Positions 1 to 10,000 of a stretch of 64,000 nt of DNA are shown one piece after another. The position numbers were made by a program, and so were the translations under genes. Positions within the stretch are counted from its first letter, which is position 1. The number at the start of each line of letters is the position of its first letter. The notes beneath the pieces were generated by a model. The model saw only the letters and a list, made by a program, of their open reading frames with translations. It had not been told where the DNA came from and did no database searches. The stretch spans positions 4,678,001-4,742,000 of the forward strand of contig NC_135195.1 in assembly GCF_050948175.1 (NCBI RefSeq), given 5' to 3'. The DNA is from Xylocopa sonorina (lineage: Eukaryota; Arthropoda; Insecta; Hymenoptera; Apidae).

Positions 1-1578
1 CAATTAAGAGGATACTTATACTTGGCCACTTATTGTGCCTACTGTTTAGATGATAAAATAAGTTTTCCAAGACGAAACTATACAGCCTATCATTTGCGCA
101 TGGACAAGAGAAACTCTGTTGAATTTTTTTGGGGAAATCAGATGGGAACAGTTTCCAGGAGTGGGAGAGGAAGCAAATTTGTTCGTTAACGTGAAAATAT
201 CGCTCGACTCTTAGAAATAATTCATTTAATTGCACTTTTCATGCTGTTCGAAGACATTCTATAAATCCACGAGCAAATACTTCTTCGTAGAAACGAAACT
301 TTTTCCCCCCCCGTTTCGCAGTTCCCTTCTCTCGAGTATTATATTATGTTAATTATTGAGTGTTACAAGTTTAAAAATCATTAACGTACGCACGTAGCTC
401 GGTAAACGATTAAAAAGTAATTACGTGAAGTTAATAATAAAGTAATCGTAATTTGTACCATACACGCGGTATTACATGAGGTAACATTGTTCATAGTCAC
501 GAGGTCGGTCGGTGATCTTTTGGCGGACTGCTTTGCCCTTTCGCATTCGTATTATTCAAAGGGAAACTCGAAATTTTCGGTGAAATTTTAAGAGGAACAT
601 GCAAACTGACCGAGTGACTTTACGGTTTAATTAATATTTAACGTAATACACGGTGAATATATTGTAATATCGCAAACACACTGCGTGCAGTATTCAGAAC
701 CATCTGTACCTCTGTTTCTATCGTTACGTAACGCGTAAAATTCGTCTCGCAATTAATTAGTTAAATCTTGGTAGTATCTAAAAGTATAACAGTCGAACCA
801 CTATAAATTTGAATTTTTGCAAAACAAACAAAATAAAGGAAAATCTCATTACTGTCTAGAAACGTGCACAAGTATGCATATTATCGACTTCCATTTTATC
901 TCCCTCGAAACATATCGATTCGGTTTCATTCGATCAAAAAAAAAAAAAAAAAAGAACGATCGCGACCTACAAATTTGATAATCGTTGAAACTCTAAAACC
1001 GTTGCTGACTGTGGCCAAATAAAATGAACGATAATTAGGTCTAACGATTTGTCTTCACGATCCTTAACCAAGAATTAAACGGAATCGAGGGTGAAACGAA
1101 AGAGCGCCGATGGTCAATGGCTCGTTAAGAATAGAAACGACTGGAGAACAAGCTCTGGACCGGTAAATATCTGCGTGTATACGTGTGTGTCGTATGTGTG
1201 GGTAGAGGTGTGCACAGGGAGGGAGCGCGACTGAAACGCAAGTTACACGTGAATTCACGACGTCCAGAGGCTTTAGAAACACACGATGATATAGTCGTCC
1301 TTTCGCATTGAAGGTCGCACAATTTGGCCCACGAATCTCGTCACGACGTAACCCAGGATCATATAGAAAAGGAACGATCTCCTCTAGAATAACTTGGATC
1401 GTGTTTACATCATGGTCTCCCTACAACTGGTCATGCTATCGAAGTCTAACTGTAAGTAAGGGCAATCGTTCTCGCATAGGGTCGCGTTGCTGGTAGCAGC
1501 CGTTGGCCCGTTGCACCATCCCTCCTGATGGAGGGTGCTCGTGAGGTAACAAAGTACGTCTAGGATCTCGTTAATGCG
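1..1578 (-). other. Cngl 3' UTR and downstream flank
   Basis: This is AT-rich sequence to the left of the stop codon and should contain the 3' UTR. I saw no canonical AATAAA on the minus strand here. A variant ATTAAA lies at 626-631 (minus), but its use is unproven. A 17-base A run sits near 938. Short open frames on both strands around 1064-1496 have no recognisable content. Confidence 0.5.
1513..1538 (-). other. Stem-loop shortly after the Cngl stop codon
   Basis: GCACCATCC and its near-complement GGAGGGTGC form a nine-pair stem with one mismatch around an eight-base loop, 41-66 nt past the stop codon. It would sit in the 3' UTR of Cngl. No known element is recognised, and it may be chance. 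Confidence 0.25.
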
Positions 1579-2187
1579 CTAGGAGCCCGGGTTCGCGTTC
1601 TCGCTACTCCTTCGCCTCGCTTCCAGTTCCTGGGCGAGCATCGCCACCTCCCAGTTATTGTGCTCCTGTCGACGCACTTCACCCTCGTCGTCGTCGTCGT
1701 CGTCCCCGTCGTTCTCACTGTCGCTACGACCGTGTTTGTCCTCGAACTCGCCCTCGGATCTACTGCTCTCGCTGTTCGACTCGAGGTCGATCGCGACGTC
1801 GTCCTTCCACAGGCTCTGAGGTACGATCGAACTGGGTAGTTCCTGAAGCTGTAGCGTTTCTTCTTCGGAATGCTCCTCCCAGGATCTTCGATTGTGGGAG
1901 CCAGACTCCATGGACGGCGAGGAATGCTTGTACTGCGCTCGAGTGGTTAGGACCGTGTCCACGGAACCGTCCCTCATGAACGGATGGTCCTCGCGATCGT
2001 CGTCCAGGTCCTCTTCCAGGGATGCGTCGTGTTCTGTGCTGTCCCCTAGGGAGTCGTCCGCGTTTCGAAACTCTTTTTGCTCCAGTTCCAGTATCCTCGC
2101 CTGGAGTTGCGATATTATCTCGTCCCGTTTGCGGATCTCTAATTCCAGAGAACTGAACTGCCTCTCGAATTTCGTTTGGATGTCCTC
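1579..2187 (-). CDS. Cngl: Cngl last coding exon: coiled coil, acidic run and stop
   Basis: Acceptor AAAATTGCAG precedes GAGGACATCC. The exon carries 202 codons and a TAG at 1579-1581 (residues 1101-1302). The first 40 residues form a heptad coiled coil with hydrophobic a/d positions F1107, F1111, L1114, I1118, I1125, L1128, I1132 and L1135, with Arg at 1121. A long Ser/Glu/Asp-rich region follows, including six consecutive Asp encoded by a GAC-type triplet run (1690-1705). The C-terminus is a short helix-prone segment (NNWEVAMLAQELEARRR) ending NANPGS. In CNGA-type subunits a C-terminal coiled coil sets subunit number; whether this one does so is inference. It sits about 500 residues after the nucleotide-binding domain. 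Confidence 0.88.
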   Translation of the reverse strand, partial: EDIQTKFERQFSSLELEIRKRDEIISQLQARILELEQKEFRNADDSLGDSTEHDASLEEDLDDDREDHPFMRDGSVDTVLTTRAQYKHSSPSMESGSHNRRSWEEHSEEETLQLQELPSSIVPQSLWKDDVAIDLESNSESSRSEGEFEDKHGRSDSENDGDDDDDDEGEVRRQEHNNWEVAMLAQELEARRRSSENANPGS

Positions 2188-3898
2188 CTGCAATTTTATT
2201 TACATTTGTGTATCACTTATGCTTATACGATCGACGATTATTATTATCGACGGCTAATTGCTGGCCGATTGATTACGGGTCATGTTTTCGCACGGCGAAA
2301 TTAACAGATCGCGGATGCCGTTGGTTAAGCAGAGTATGCTAACGAGCAATATATCAGTGATTTGTAAACAGGGACTAGTATGCAAATAGGGGCGAGGTTA
2401 TAAGGTAAACTTCCTGCGAACGGAGCACGAGGAAAGTTTACGCCGAGCAGTCTAATTCAGCTTCGAAAGTTGGCAACTTCGAAGCCAATATCTTCAAGGA
2501 AATTACTTCAAGAAACCAAGAATTCTTGTAAAACCTCTCTAGGAGAAGCTTTCCACCTTATCCAGTATATATTTCTCGATACCTTCCACGATCTCGTCTA
2601 CTTGTTAAAAATCAGACAACTTGTTATCTCAATTCCTTTCACCAATTTTCACTAGACAAATTAGTACTCACACTACTTCTTAAATCTTTTTTTACTATTA
2701 CTACCCGGCTATCGACGAAAGTTCAACACATTTCCTTGACAAAGATGCCCTAAACGCAATGTTATCGCCTTACGTTGACTTCAAAAATTACCCACAAGTT
2801 TTCCAACACCTAGCAAATCTTTCAAACGAAATAACCTTGCATGGAACGATTGTGCATCTCATAAAAGAATCGAACCCAAACTCGACCAAGTTGGCCACCG
2901 CCGAGTAGAGGAAGAAATAAGAAGAGTTTGAACTCACCAGACGACCCTTAACGATCTCTCTGATACCAGTGACCAACTCCCCCAAGTATTCCTCCTCGCG
3001 AGGATGAGACACCATCTGCAGGATACCCCCGCTGCCCAAAGGACGGAAACTGAGTTTATTGGGCGGTGGCAGTGAGGCCTGCTCTTGGGAGTCGGGCAAC
3101 TGGTAATTCCCCGGGATCTGCTCGGACGGTGGGCTCTGCAGCGTGTACTTGTTGAAGGTGACGCTCTTCGAGAGCTTCGAGTGCCGCGCCGCGTAACCTT
3201 CTATGGTCGGGGCTCTCATCAGCTTCCTCAGTTCGGCGGTGGCCGCCTCGCGGTCAGGCGTGCTCGTCGCGGACGTCTCAGAGCTTCCGGTTCGGCTGCC
3301 AGCCGAAAGCTTCTTCAGGATGCTCTTCAGGTTCCGCCTCTCCAGCGTCTCGTTCTCCGGCGAGAGCTGATCCGTGGGCGACATTGTTGCTTGCCGACTC
3401 TGGAAGATGCAGTATTCTCTTGAGAACTGTTAAAAGCAGATACTGACGGTTTAACAGGAGTAGGACCAATCTAGCTGGAATAATAGACGAAAATGTTGGT
3501 AAAAGTTATTAGCGGACCATGTGGACTTTACGCGGATGCGTATTGTTTGGTGAAAGATAGATTGAATTGGGTCTGTACAGAAATTCGTTCTGTAATTCTT
3601 CTTTAATAGAGTTAAGCACACAGTTTGATTATATTTAACATATTTTGAAATGTTATAACCGATCTCACGATAATATTGAATCGAGGAAACTAATTCGTGT
3701 GTATCTAATTGTCGTTATACATCGATATTTGAATTAATTTCATTCGATGTGCCATATCGTTAGCCTCTACAAGAAGATAGGCCCTGTGATCTTTACTACG
3801 TTCAGAACAGTCCCAATGTGCACACAGGATTCGTTTTCCCCCAGGCGTTAAGCGCGTCTGACACATCAAAGATTCCACGAAACTTTTCGCTCACAAAC
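2188..3898 (-). other. Two short Cngl introns (2188-2937 and 3400-3898)
   Basis: These introns separate the last three coding exons and are both phase 0. They are AT-rich. I see no gene, repeat or mobile element in them. Read-through from either upstream exon reaches a stop within 10 to 50 codons. Confidence 0.75.
2938..3399 (-). CDS. Cngl: Cngl tail exon with SILK and KSVTF motifs
   Basis: Acceptor CATCTTCCAG and consensus donor (CGTCTG followed by GTGAGT) bound 462 nt, phase 0 at both ends (residues 947-1100). It begins SRQATMSPTDQLSPENETLE. NLKSILKKLS follows, and 52 residues after its SILK comes LSKSVTFNKY. SILK and [KR]xVxF are the two docking motifs of protein phosphatase 1 regulators and occur here in the usual order. 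The rest is Ser/Thr/Pro-rich, ending with a predicted helix (LGELVTGIREIVKGRL) that runs into the coiled coil of the next exon. If the donor is skipped the frame continues about 48 codons to a stop at 2788. The exon is 154 codons long and symmetrical, so skipping it would keep the frame. Confidence 0.88.
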
Positions 3899-5063
3899 CT
3901 GATTGAATTTCTCCAACTTCCTGGCGTACTCGATGGCGCAAGCCTCCGAGTGGCTCCTGGTTAGGTTCCCGTCGAACTCGATCTCCGCGTTATCGCCGCA
4001 GTCCAAACTGGAGCTCCTCACGGCCTTCTCGAGTTCCGCCAACTTTTGTCGCTCGTTAAGTATCTTCAGTTTCTTGACGAACGGCAGACCGCAATACTCC
4101 GGCGACAGGTCGTCCACGGACGCGTACATCTTTGTCTGCTGTCTCAGATGCACCAGGCTCTGTTTCAGCTGCAACCTACGCGTTGGTGGACTCCTCTGCG
4201 GCGAGTTGTCCTTGTTCGTCAACGAGGCGTCCTTCAGCATGGCCCACGGCTTCTTCGCGTTCGTCCCGTTCGTGTTCTCTGCGTTCGAAGTCGTTGGTGA
4301 CCTGGCCGTCTGCTCCGCGGTGCTCTGCACCGAGACCTGTTTCTGCAGCTGCTTTGGAGACGGCTTGGGCGACTGCTCCTGCGACTCCTCTGGTATCACG
4401 TTCTTAGGAAGCAGCGGCTCTTTGGTGGGCGCCTCTTTGTCCGCCTCCTTCGCCTCCTGCTCTGTCTTCGCCTTCAACAACAGTATCCTCTGGAGGAAGG
4501 GCAAGTTAGGGTTCATGGGATTCTGCGCCTCCGCTGGAGGCTGCTGTTGCTCAGGGCTGTGCACCTGAGTTTCCATTAGGTTTCGACGTTCGTCACGCTC
4601 CTCTTTTTCCTTCAACAATCGTAACCTCGCCAGTAAAGGCAGGCCAGCGCCCAGAGGCGACACTGGTGGCTCTTGGACGCTCGACACCGTAACCTCCTGG
4701 GTATCGTCGATCTTTTGTTGCCTTTTCAACGCTGGCGCCTTGGGCGTCAATGGTTGCAGCTCCAGACTCTCCTCGGGTCTGGTGTTCCGTCTGCTTTTCC
4801 TGAGCGCGTTCTTCAGACCCTTCACGTCGCTCTTCAGCTTGTCCACGATGCGTTTGCCAGTGCTGTTGTCCGACGAGTCGTGACCAGGCGATGTCGGCTG
4901 ACGGGAGGCCCTGGCCACCTTCTGCGCCTCCATTAGTCGCTTCCTGCCAAGGTTCTGGAGGATTTCCTGGGCCTCTGGATAGTCCTTCATCGCCGCTAGG
5001 ACGTCCTCGCGTGAGAGGCTGAACAGTTCTGAGTAGCCTACTGAACGAACGTCGGCTGTGCGC
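3899..5063 (-). CDS. Cngl: Cngl exon: end of nucleotide-binding domain and long cytoplasmic tail
   Basis: Acceptor AATTGCAG and a weak donor (AATCAG followed by GTTTGT) bound 1165 nt (residues 558-946). The start reads K-RTADVRSVGYSELFSL. R559 and T560 are the pocket residues that contact the cyclic phosphate and, in cGMP-preferring channels, the purine. The C-helix region follows (REDVLAAMKDYPEAQEILQ, then GRKRL). The rest is a charged, low-complexity tail. It contains three copies of a short motif: GLPLLARLRLLK (698-709), NLPFLQRILLLK (744-755) and GLPFVKKLKILN (883-894). Each is followed by charged, helix-prone sequence. Gln/Pro/Ser-rich linkers lie between. If the weak donor is not used the frame adds VCERKVSWNL and stops at 3866. 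Several plus-strand open frames across here are shadows of this coding sequence. Confidence 0.92.
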
Positions 5064-6777
5064 CTGCAATTACGATTGGACGTGGTCGTTAAATGTCTGC
5101 TTTTCGTATCGATTTTATTTTTTTACAGAGATATAGGAATTTAGAGGGACGTGTTTATTTGCATGCCTTCTTTAAATTCATTTTGCTCTTTTCTATGATA
5201 ATTTTGCGTGCATTGGTCAATCAGACGATATTTAATGAAATTAGTTATGTTGGTCTAAGTTTGTTCTTCATTTACTTCAAATTTTAAAGGGTTGTCTTCA
5301 AATGAATTGTCAGTTCACTTCATAAATTGTTAATCGTTAAAAGTTTGTGACAAGTGTAGCAAGGATGAAGGAAGAAACTAAGTTCTACGCGCGACAGGAT
5401 TACGAGACGACGGAAATAAGCGTGTAACGCTGAAAGCTGCTTTTATTGATTGGAATTTTCGACGGTCGCTGCAGCACTCTCTGACTGTACGATTCTCACA
5501 TAAATTTCTCACAGCTTGGATCCATGTATCAAATGTAACGATTGCGCAACTTGCACGCGATACATTTACGAAAGTTGCGAACGCGATCATTCACCGGGAG
5601 ACAAAGGGAATCGAAAGAATGGAGAAGTCCTTTGAAACTGTTCCCATTTGTCAGCAGGCAGTCATTTGTATTATTCCGCGGCACGTGAACGTTTTAAATT
5701 ACCATTGTACGTATTGCATTTCGTGTTACCAGATTATTGGATTTAAGTAAATTATCGTATTAGCGGTCAGAACGATGTTGCCTTTTAATATTGATAGAAT
5801 AACATTTGTTTGAACTTCTGAACCGTATTGAAGTATCAGTACGACGTAACGTTATACTGCTCCTCATTTCAAAGGCTGAAGTTTCTACTTTTATATACTT
5901 AAATTGGATTTTTCAGAAACCTTTCTGCATATTAGAAAACGAAGCAAAAAACTGTAGTTGGTTTCTGTTTAAACAAATTTTTCAAAACTCAAATGACACT
6001 GCAGAATAAATGTAATAAAAACTAAATTTAATGTAATAAATTTTTTGGCGACTCGTTTGAAAGATAACTTTGTGGAGAGAGGATTTTCCCATTTATAACG
6101 ACCCCTGACAAGTTGACGTACAATCTTTTGTAGTCGTTTTATCACATACTGAATATAAAATGTGCTATTAGAATAGCTCAAGGTACACCACAAGGATATC
6201 AAACAGATTGCACATCAACAGATATGCAAGTAGTATGTACTTTCTTTCCTCCTGTTCGGTGGCCTAGCTGAATCCATTTACAGTAGAATTAACCGAATCG
6301 TTGTACACCACGGCCTTTGCTTGCCTTCTCTGGCCCCAATTTTGAAGCCAGAAAGAATTTCGCAGACGAAATTTAAAGAAAAAAGACCGCAAAATACGCA
6401 AAATGTTTCTCTCAACTTTTTTAACCCTTTAAAAGAGCGGTCAGGTTTGCACACTGAAAATAATTGTAATATTTAGAAGATTGCAGGCAAAGAAGTCTGT
6501 GTGGATATTAAATTAGGAAAATCTTGGATTTTAGGTGATTTAAATGTGAATTATGTAAAAAAATGGTATGATTGGAACTTTGCATTTGTCTCTCCTAAAA
6601 TTTTCATTGTTTCACCAATGTTGACGATTAGAAATGCAAATAGTTTGACAGTGTCGTAGGTCATTGCATATAAAACAGTATCCATTAAAGTGCTTGGAAA
6701 CAGTAATACACGAAACGACGATCATAAAGATCGGATTAGAATAGCGGAACGTTGTAGGTACTGTTAAAGTTACTTAC
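5064..6777 (-). other. Cngl intron splitting the nucleotide-binding pocket
   Basis: This 1.7-kb phase-2 intron lies between the FGEIG exon and the Arg-Thr exon. It is AT-rich. Nothing beyond short chance open frames is seen. Confidence 0.75.
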
Positions 6778-7001
6778 TTATTTAATCCATCCAGATTAAG
6801 GATTCCAATTTCTCCGAAGAAGTCCCCGGCTTTCATGGTTGTTAAAACTCTCCCTGTTTCGCTGATCACCTCTAAAATACCGTCAGCTATTATAAACATT
6901 TCCCTGGCCACTTCCCCTTTACGACATATCGAGTCTCCAGGCGTGAATATGTAAGCTTTCATTTTTAACACAAGATCGTGAAGGAATTCCGGCTGGCACT
7001 C
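6778..7001 (-). CDS. Cngl: Cngl exon: first part of cyclic nucleotide-binding domain
   Basis: Acceptor TGCCCGCAG and donor AATAA followed by GTAAGT bound 224 nt (residues 484-558). It opens ECQPEFLHDLVLKMKAYIF, the helix and first strands of the domain. It continues with the glycine-turn regions PGDSICRKGE and ADGILEV, and reaches the phosphate-binding cassette FFGEIGILN (FGEIG at 545-549). In this family the cassette Glu binds the ribose 2'-OH of cGMP or cAMP. The exon ends inside a Lys codon completed by the next exon, where the paired Arg-Thr of the pocket sits. The domain is therefore split by a 1.7-kb intron right at its binding pocket. Confidence 0.95.
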
Positions 7002-10000
7002 CTGCGGGCATAAAGTAAAGAGTTTGTTCAGCGAACCGGCTCGTTCAGGCAGGACAAGTCGCATAAAAAATTCTAATTATCAGATATCATTGCATATCGA
7101 AGTAAAACTTAATTGGAGAACAGTGAAGATGGTTAAAGATGTTTCGTTTAGACAAATCTAAATTTGTGTAACAGAGATACAGCGTTTACCAACCCCTTGA
7201 ATAATCGTGCAGCATTATCTTTGATGAAGACCTCGATAGGCGAAATGACGATTCAAAGAACTTATTATTTCCAGCAACTACGAGCAATCTCCCTTTGTTT
7301 ACCGGATTTACAATAGGCTTCGTTAAAATACGATTAACCAAATCAACGATCACGTATACAGGACCCAGGTAAATACACAGTGTACCCCGGGAAGATATGG
7401 TAATGAAAGGACATTAAAGGGACGATGTCGACGATTCTATTGAGGCGGATGCTGGCTGCAATTAAAAGACCTATAAATATGCCAATTACAGACGACCGTA
7501 ATGATGGGTTGTAAAAAATTATTTTCCTCTGTTCTCGAATGGCTCTACCTATGAATTTCGTGTCTGTGAATATGTTATCACTGTACTTGTGCTTCACATT
7601 TTCTGTCGTTGATAATGGAGGAATAAATTTAAATCGATTTTTTGCGAAATTGTACCCACGATTTGCGATACTTGTTTTAAGTACAGTTTCAAATGCCTGG
7701 CGATGATAAGTATTTACTTTTTACAGTATTCCCTTCTGTGTAAAAAATTTTTATTGTATCGTCACAGTACGAAAAGCTAACCCTTTCTATATTAAAAGAA
7801 CAAGCAGAATTAATTGAAAATATCGGTCTGGGTAGACGGAACAATTTATGTCAGTTTTTAAATTGCCTTACCTTTATTTCACTTCAATTATTTTCACAGA
7901 AATAATTGATTTAATATAATTGATACGTGCAGTTAATTGTTCATTTATCGCAAATGGAGTGGACGAACTATCCACTTAATTTTCAAGGCCAGACGCCAAA
8001 GTATCTTCCCGTGTATTACATAGTTCATCCGAGATCGTATACCGAAAGTGACTGAAATTAGCGACCCTCTTATCGATTCCTCGAGGACGACCTTGCGGTT
8101 TCCGTTTTAGCGCACGATATCAGGAGTCTACCATATAGAGAACATCGACGGAAGCATATTTATTTCGAACACGCGTAAATAAATATTTCCAGTCTTTATT
8201 TCTTTCGTGTTTCACGCATTCAAATTCCTCCCATATATTTCGTATCCCACCATTATTCTCTACTGAAACATTTCACACGAGACAAGAGGTTTACGCATAA
8301 GGATCGCCTTCCTCAGCGACGAGTATCGTCGTCTGTATTCGTCGCATGGGTTTCTTCTCTTTTTCCTTTTCTGCAGGCTGCAATGCGAGCTGAAACTTTT
8401 GTCCCTTTCAACATCCGCGGCACTCGCATTCTTGTTGTTCGCCAGCTTTGGGACCGGTTCGATTCCCTGTTCGAACTGCATCCCGACTGCTTTGCACAGG
8501 TGTCACGTTGCAATAAATTTTTTTCGCACGTGCACACTTGTTTTTCCGAACGAGTGGACCGCACGGGGGTGCATGGAACTCGCGAAGCGTCGAAACTATC
8601 GGGGATTCTCGAATGCAGGATGTCCACGAGGGCAAACACCTGTTCGATTTTTAACGACGCGTTTTTTTTCTTTTTTTTTTGGCCTGCCGACTTGTTACAA
8701 TTACGTTCTATTCGTTACACGACTTTGTTACGACGGGAATGAAATGTTTCGCGACGTCGTTAATGCACATAATTTTTTATTAGAGTAATGAACATCATTT
8801 TCTGTGTAATATTTGTTCAAGTTGTATTTATGAATTATTCTGAACAGAGAGGATTTTTTTTGTAGATATTAGATATATGAGATTTCTTAGTTTACGAAGA
8901 ATTTCCTTTTTCAAGAAAATTACCCTTACAAAATAGTTTTTATCCTCATAGTGTTATTATTATTACAGATAATTCTTTTTAACGAATATTATATTTTTAC
9001 TCTGCAAAATTGATCGATCTATAAAGTTTTAAAAAATGTGAGAAATATATTGCGAATAAAATTCTCTCCCTATACTCTTGTTTCTAGAAAATAACGTACA
9101 TTTCGAGTTGAAAAGATGGGAATATTATACTAAACAAATTCGCTATGATGGAAACTGCTCTACAAATTCCATTTTCAACTTTTCACCGCGAATAACGAGT
9201 TGCAACAATTAATATTGACTCGCCAGAAGTTCTGAAGCAGAATTAGACTGAATTCCGTTTCCCCGGCACGTGTATCGCGGTTATTATTAGTGTTGGTAAA
9301 ATTAAGTTCACTCGTACATCGACAAAAGCTACAATTTTAGATTGCCTCGCCGTGAACCGCGATATTTTGCACCCTTTGTGCTTCGAAATTAGTTTAAGAC
9401 GGCGTTGCTTATTTTAAGATTCACCTCGGCTACTTATGTAAAGTAAACTCAGCTAGAAGGATGCGCAGAGTTTAGAAAGGACACAGAAATTCGACATGGA
9501 ATTCTCTTCATGCCTGCGTTAATTTAGCTGACGTATGTGTCCACGATTGACCATATTTTTGATGAAATAAATTGGATATTTGGGAAATATCTTAATCTCT
9601 CAACATGCAATATCAGACAAATATTTTTTCAGATTATCTTGATAGTTAGAAATATATGTAAATGAGAACAAAATTATCTTAGAGAGACAGAAAAATGGAA
9701 GACTGTATAAAATTAATATTGTTGGACGATTATGAAAAAAAATATTAAACCTTAATAAAAGAATATTGAAATCATTATCAAGATAATTAATTGAAGTCAT
9801 CGTGTATAGAAAAAATTCCACGACTAATATTAATCGATTCGAACATACAACAGATTTACAAACAATATCAGATTGTTCGTTTACACATTTCAGTCATTGT
9901 TAGAGCGGTCAGTCAACGAACAGAAGCATTGCATTTCAATTTGGATCGGAGAAAATTTCGAAAGATGAGATCCTTTCCTCTTTTAAAGGAATATCGGAGA

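Noticed and set aside
3903..4568. Plus-strand 221-codon open frame and its neighbours
   Set aside because: Shadow of the Cngl tail exon on the other strand, Ser/Cys-rich as expected for a reversed Glu/Lys/Gln-rich sequence.
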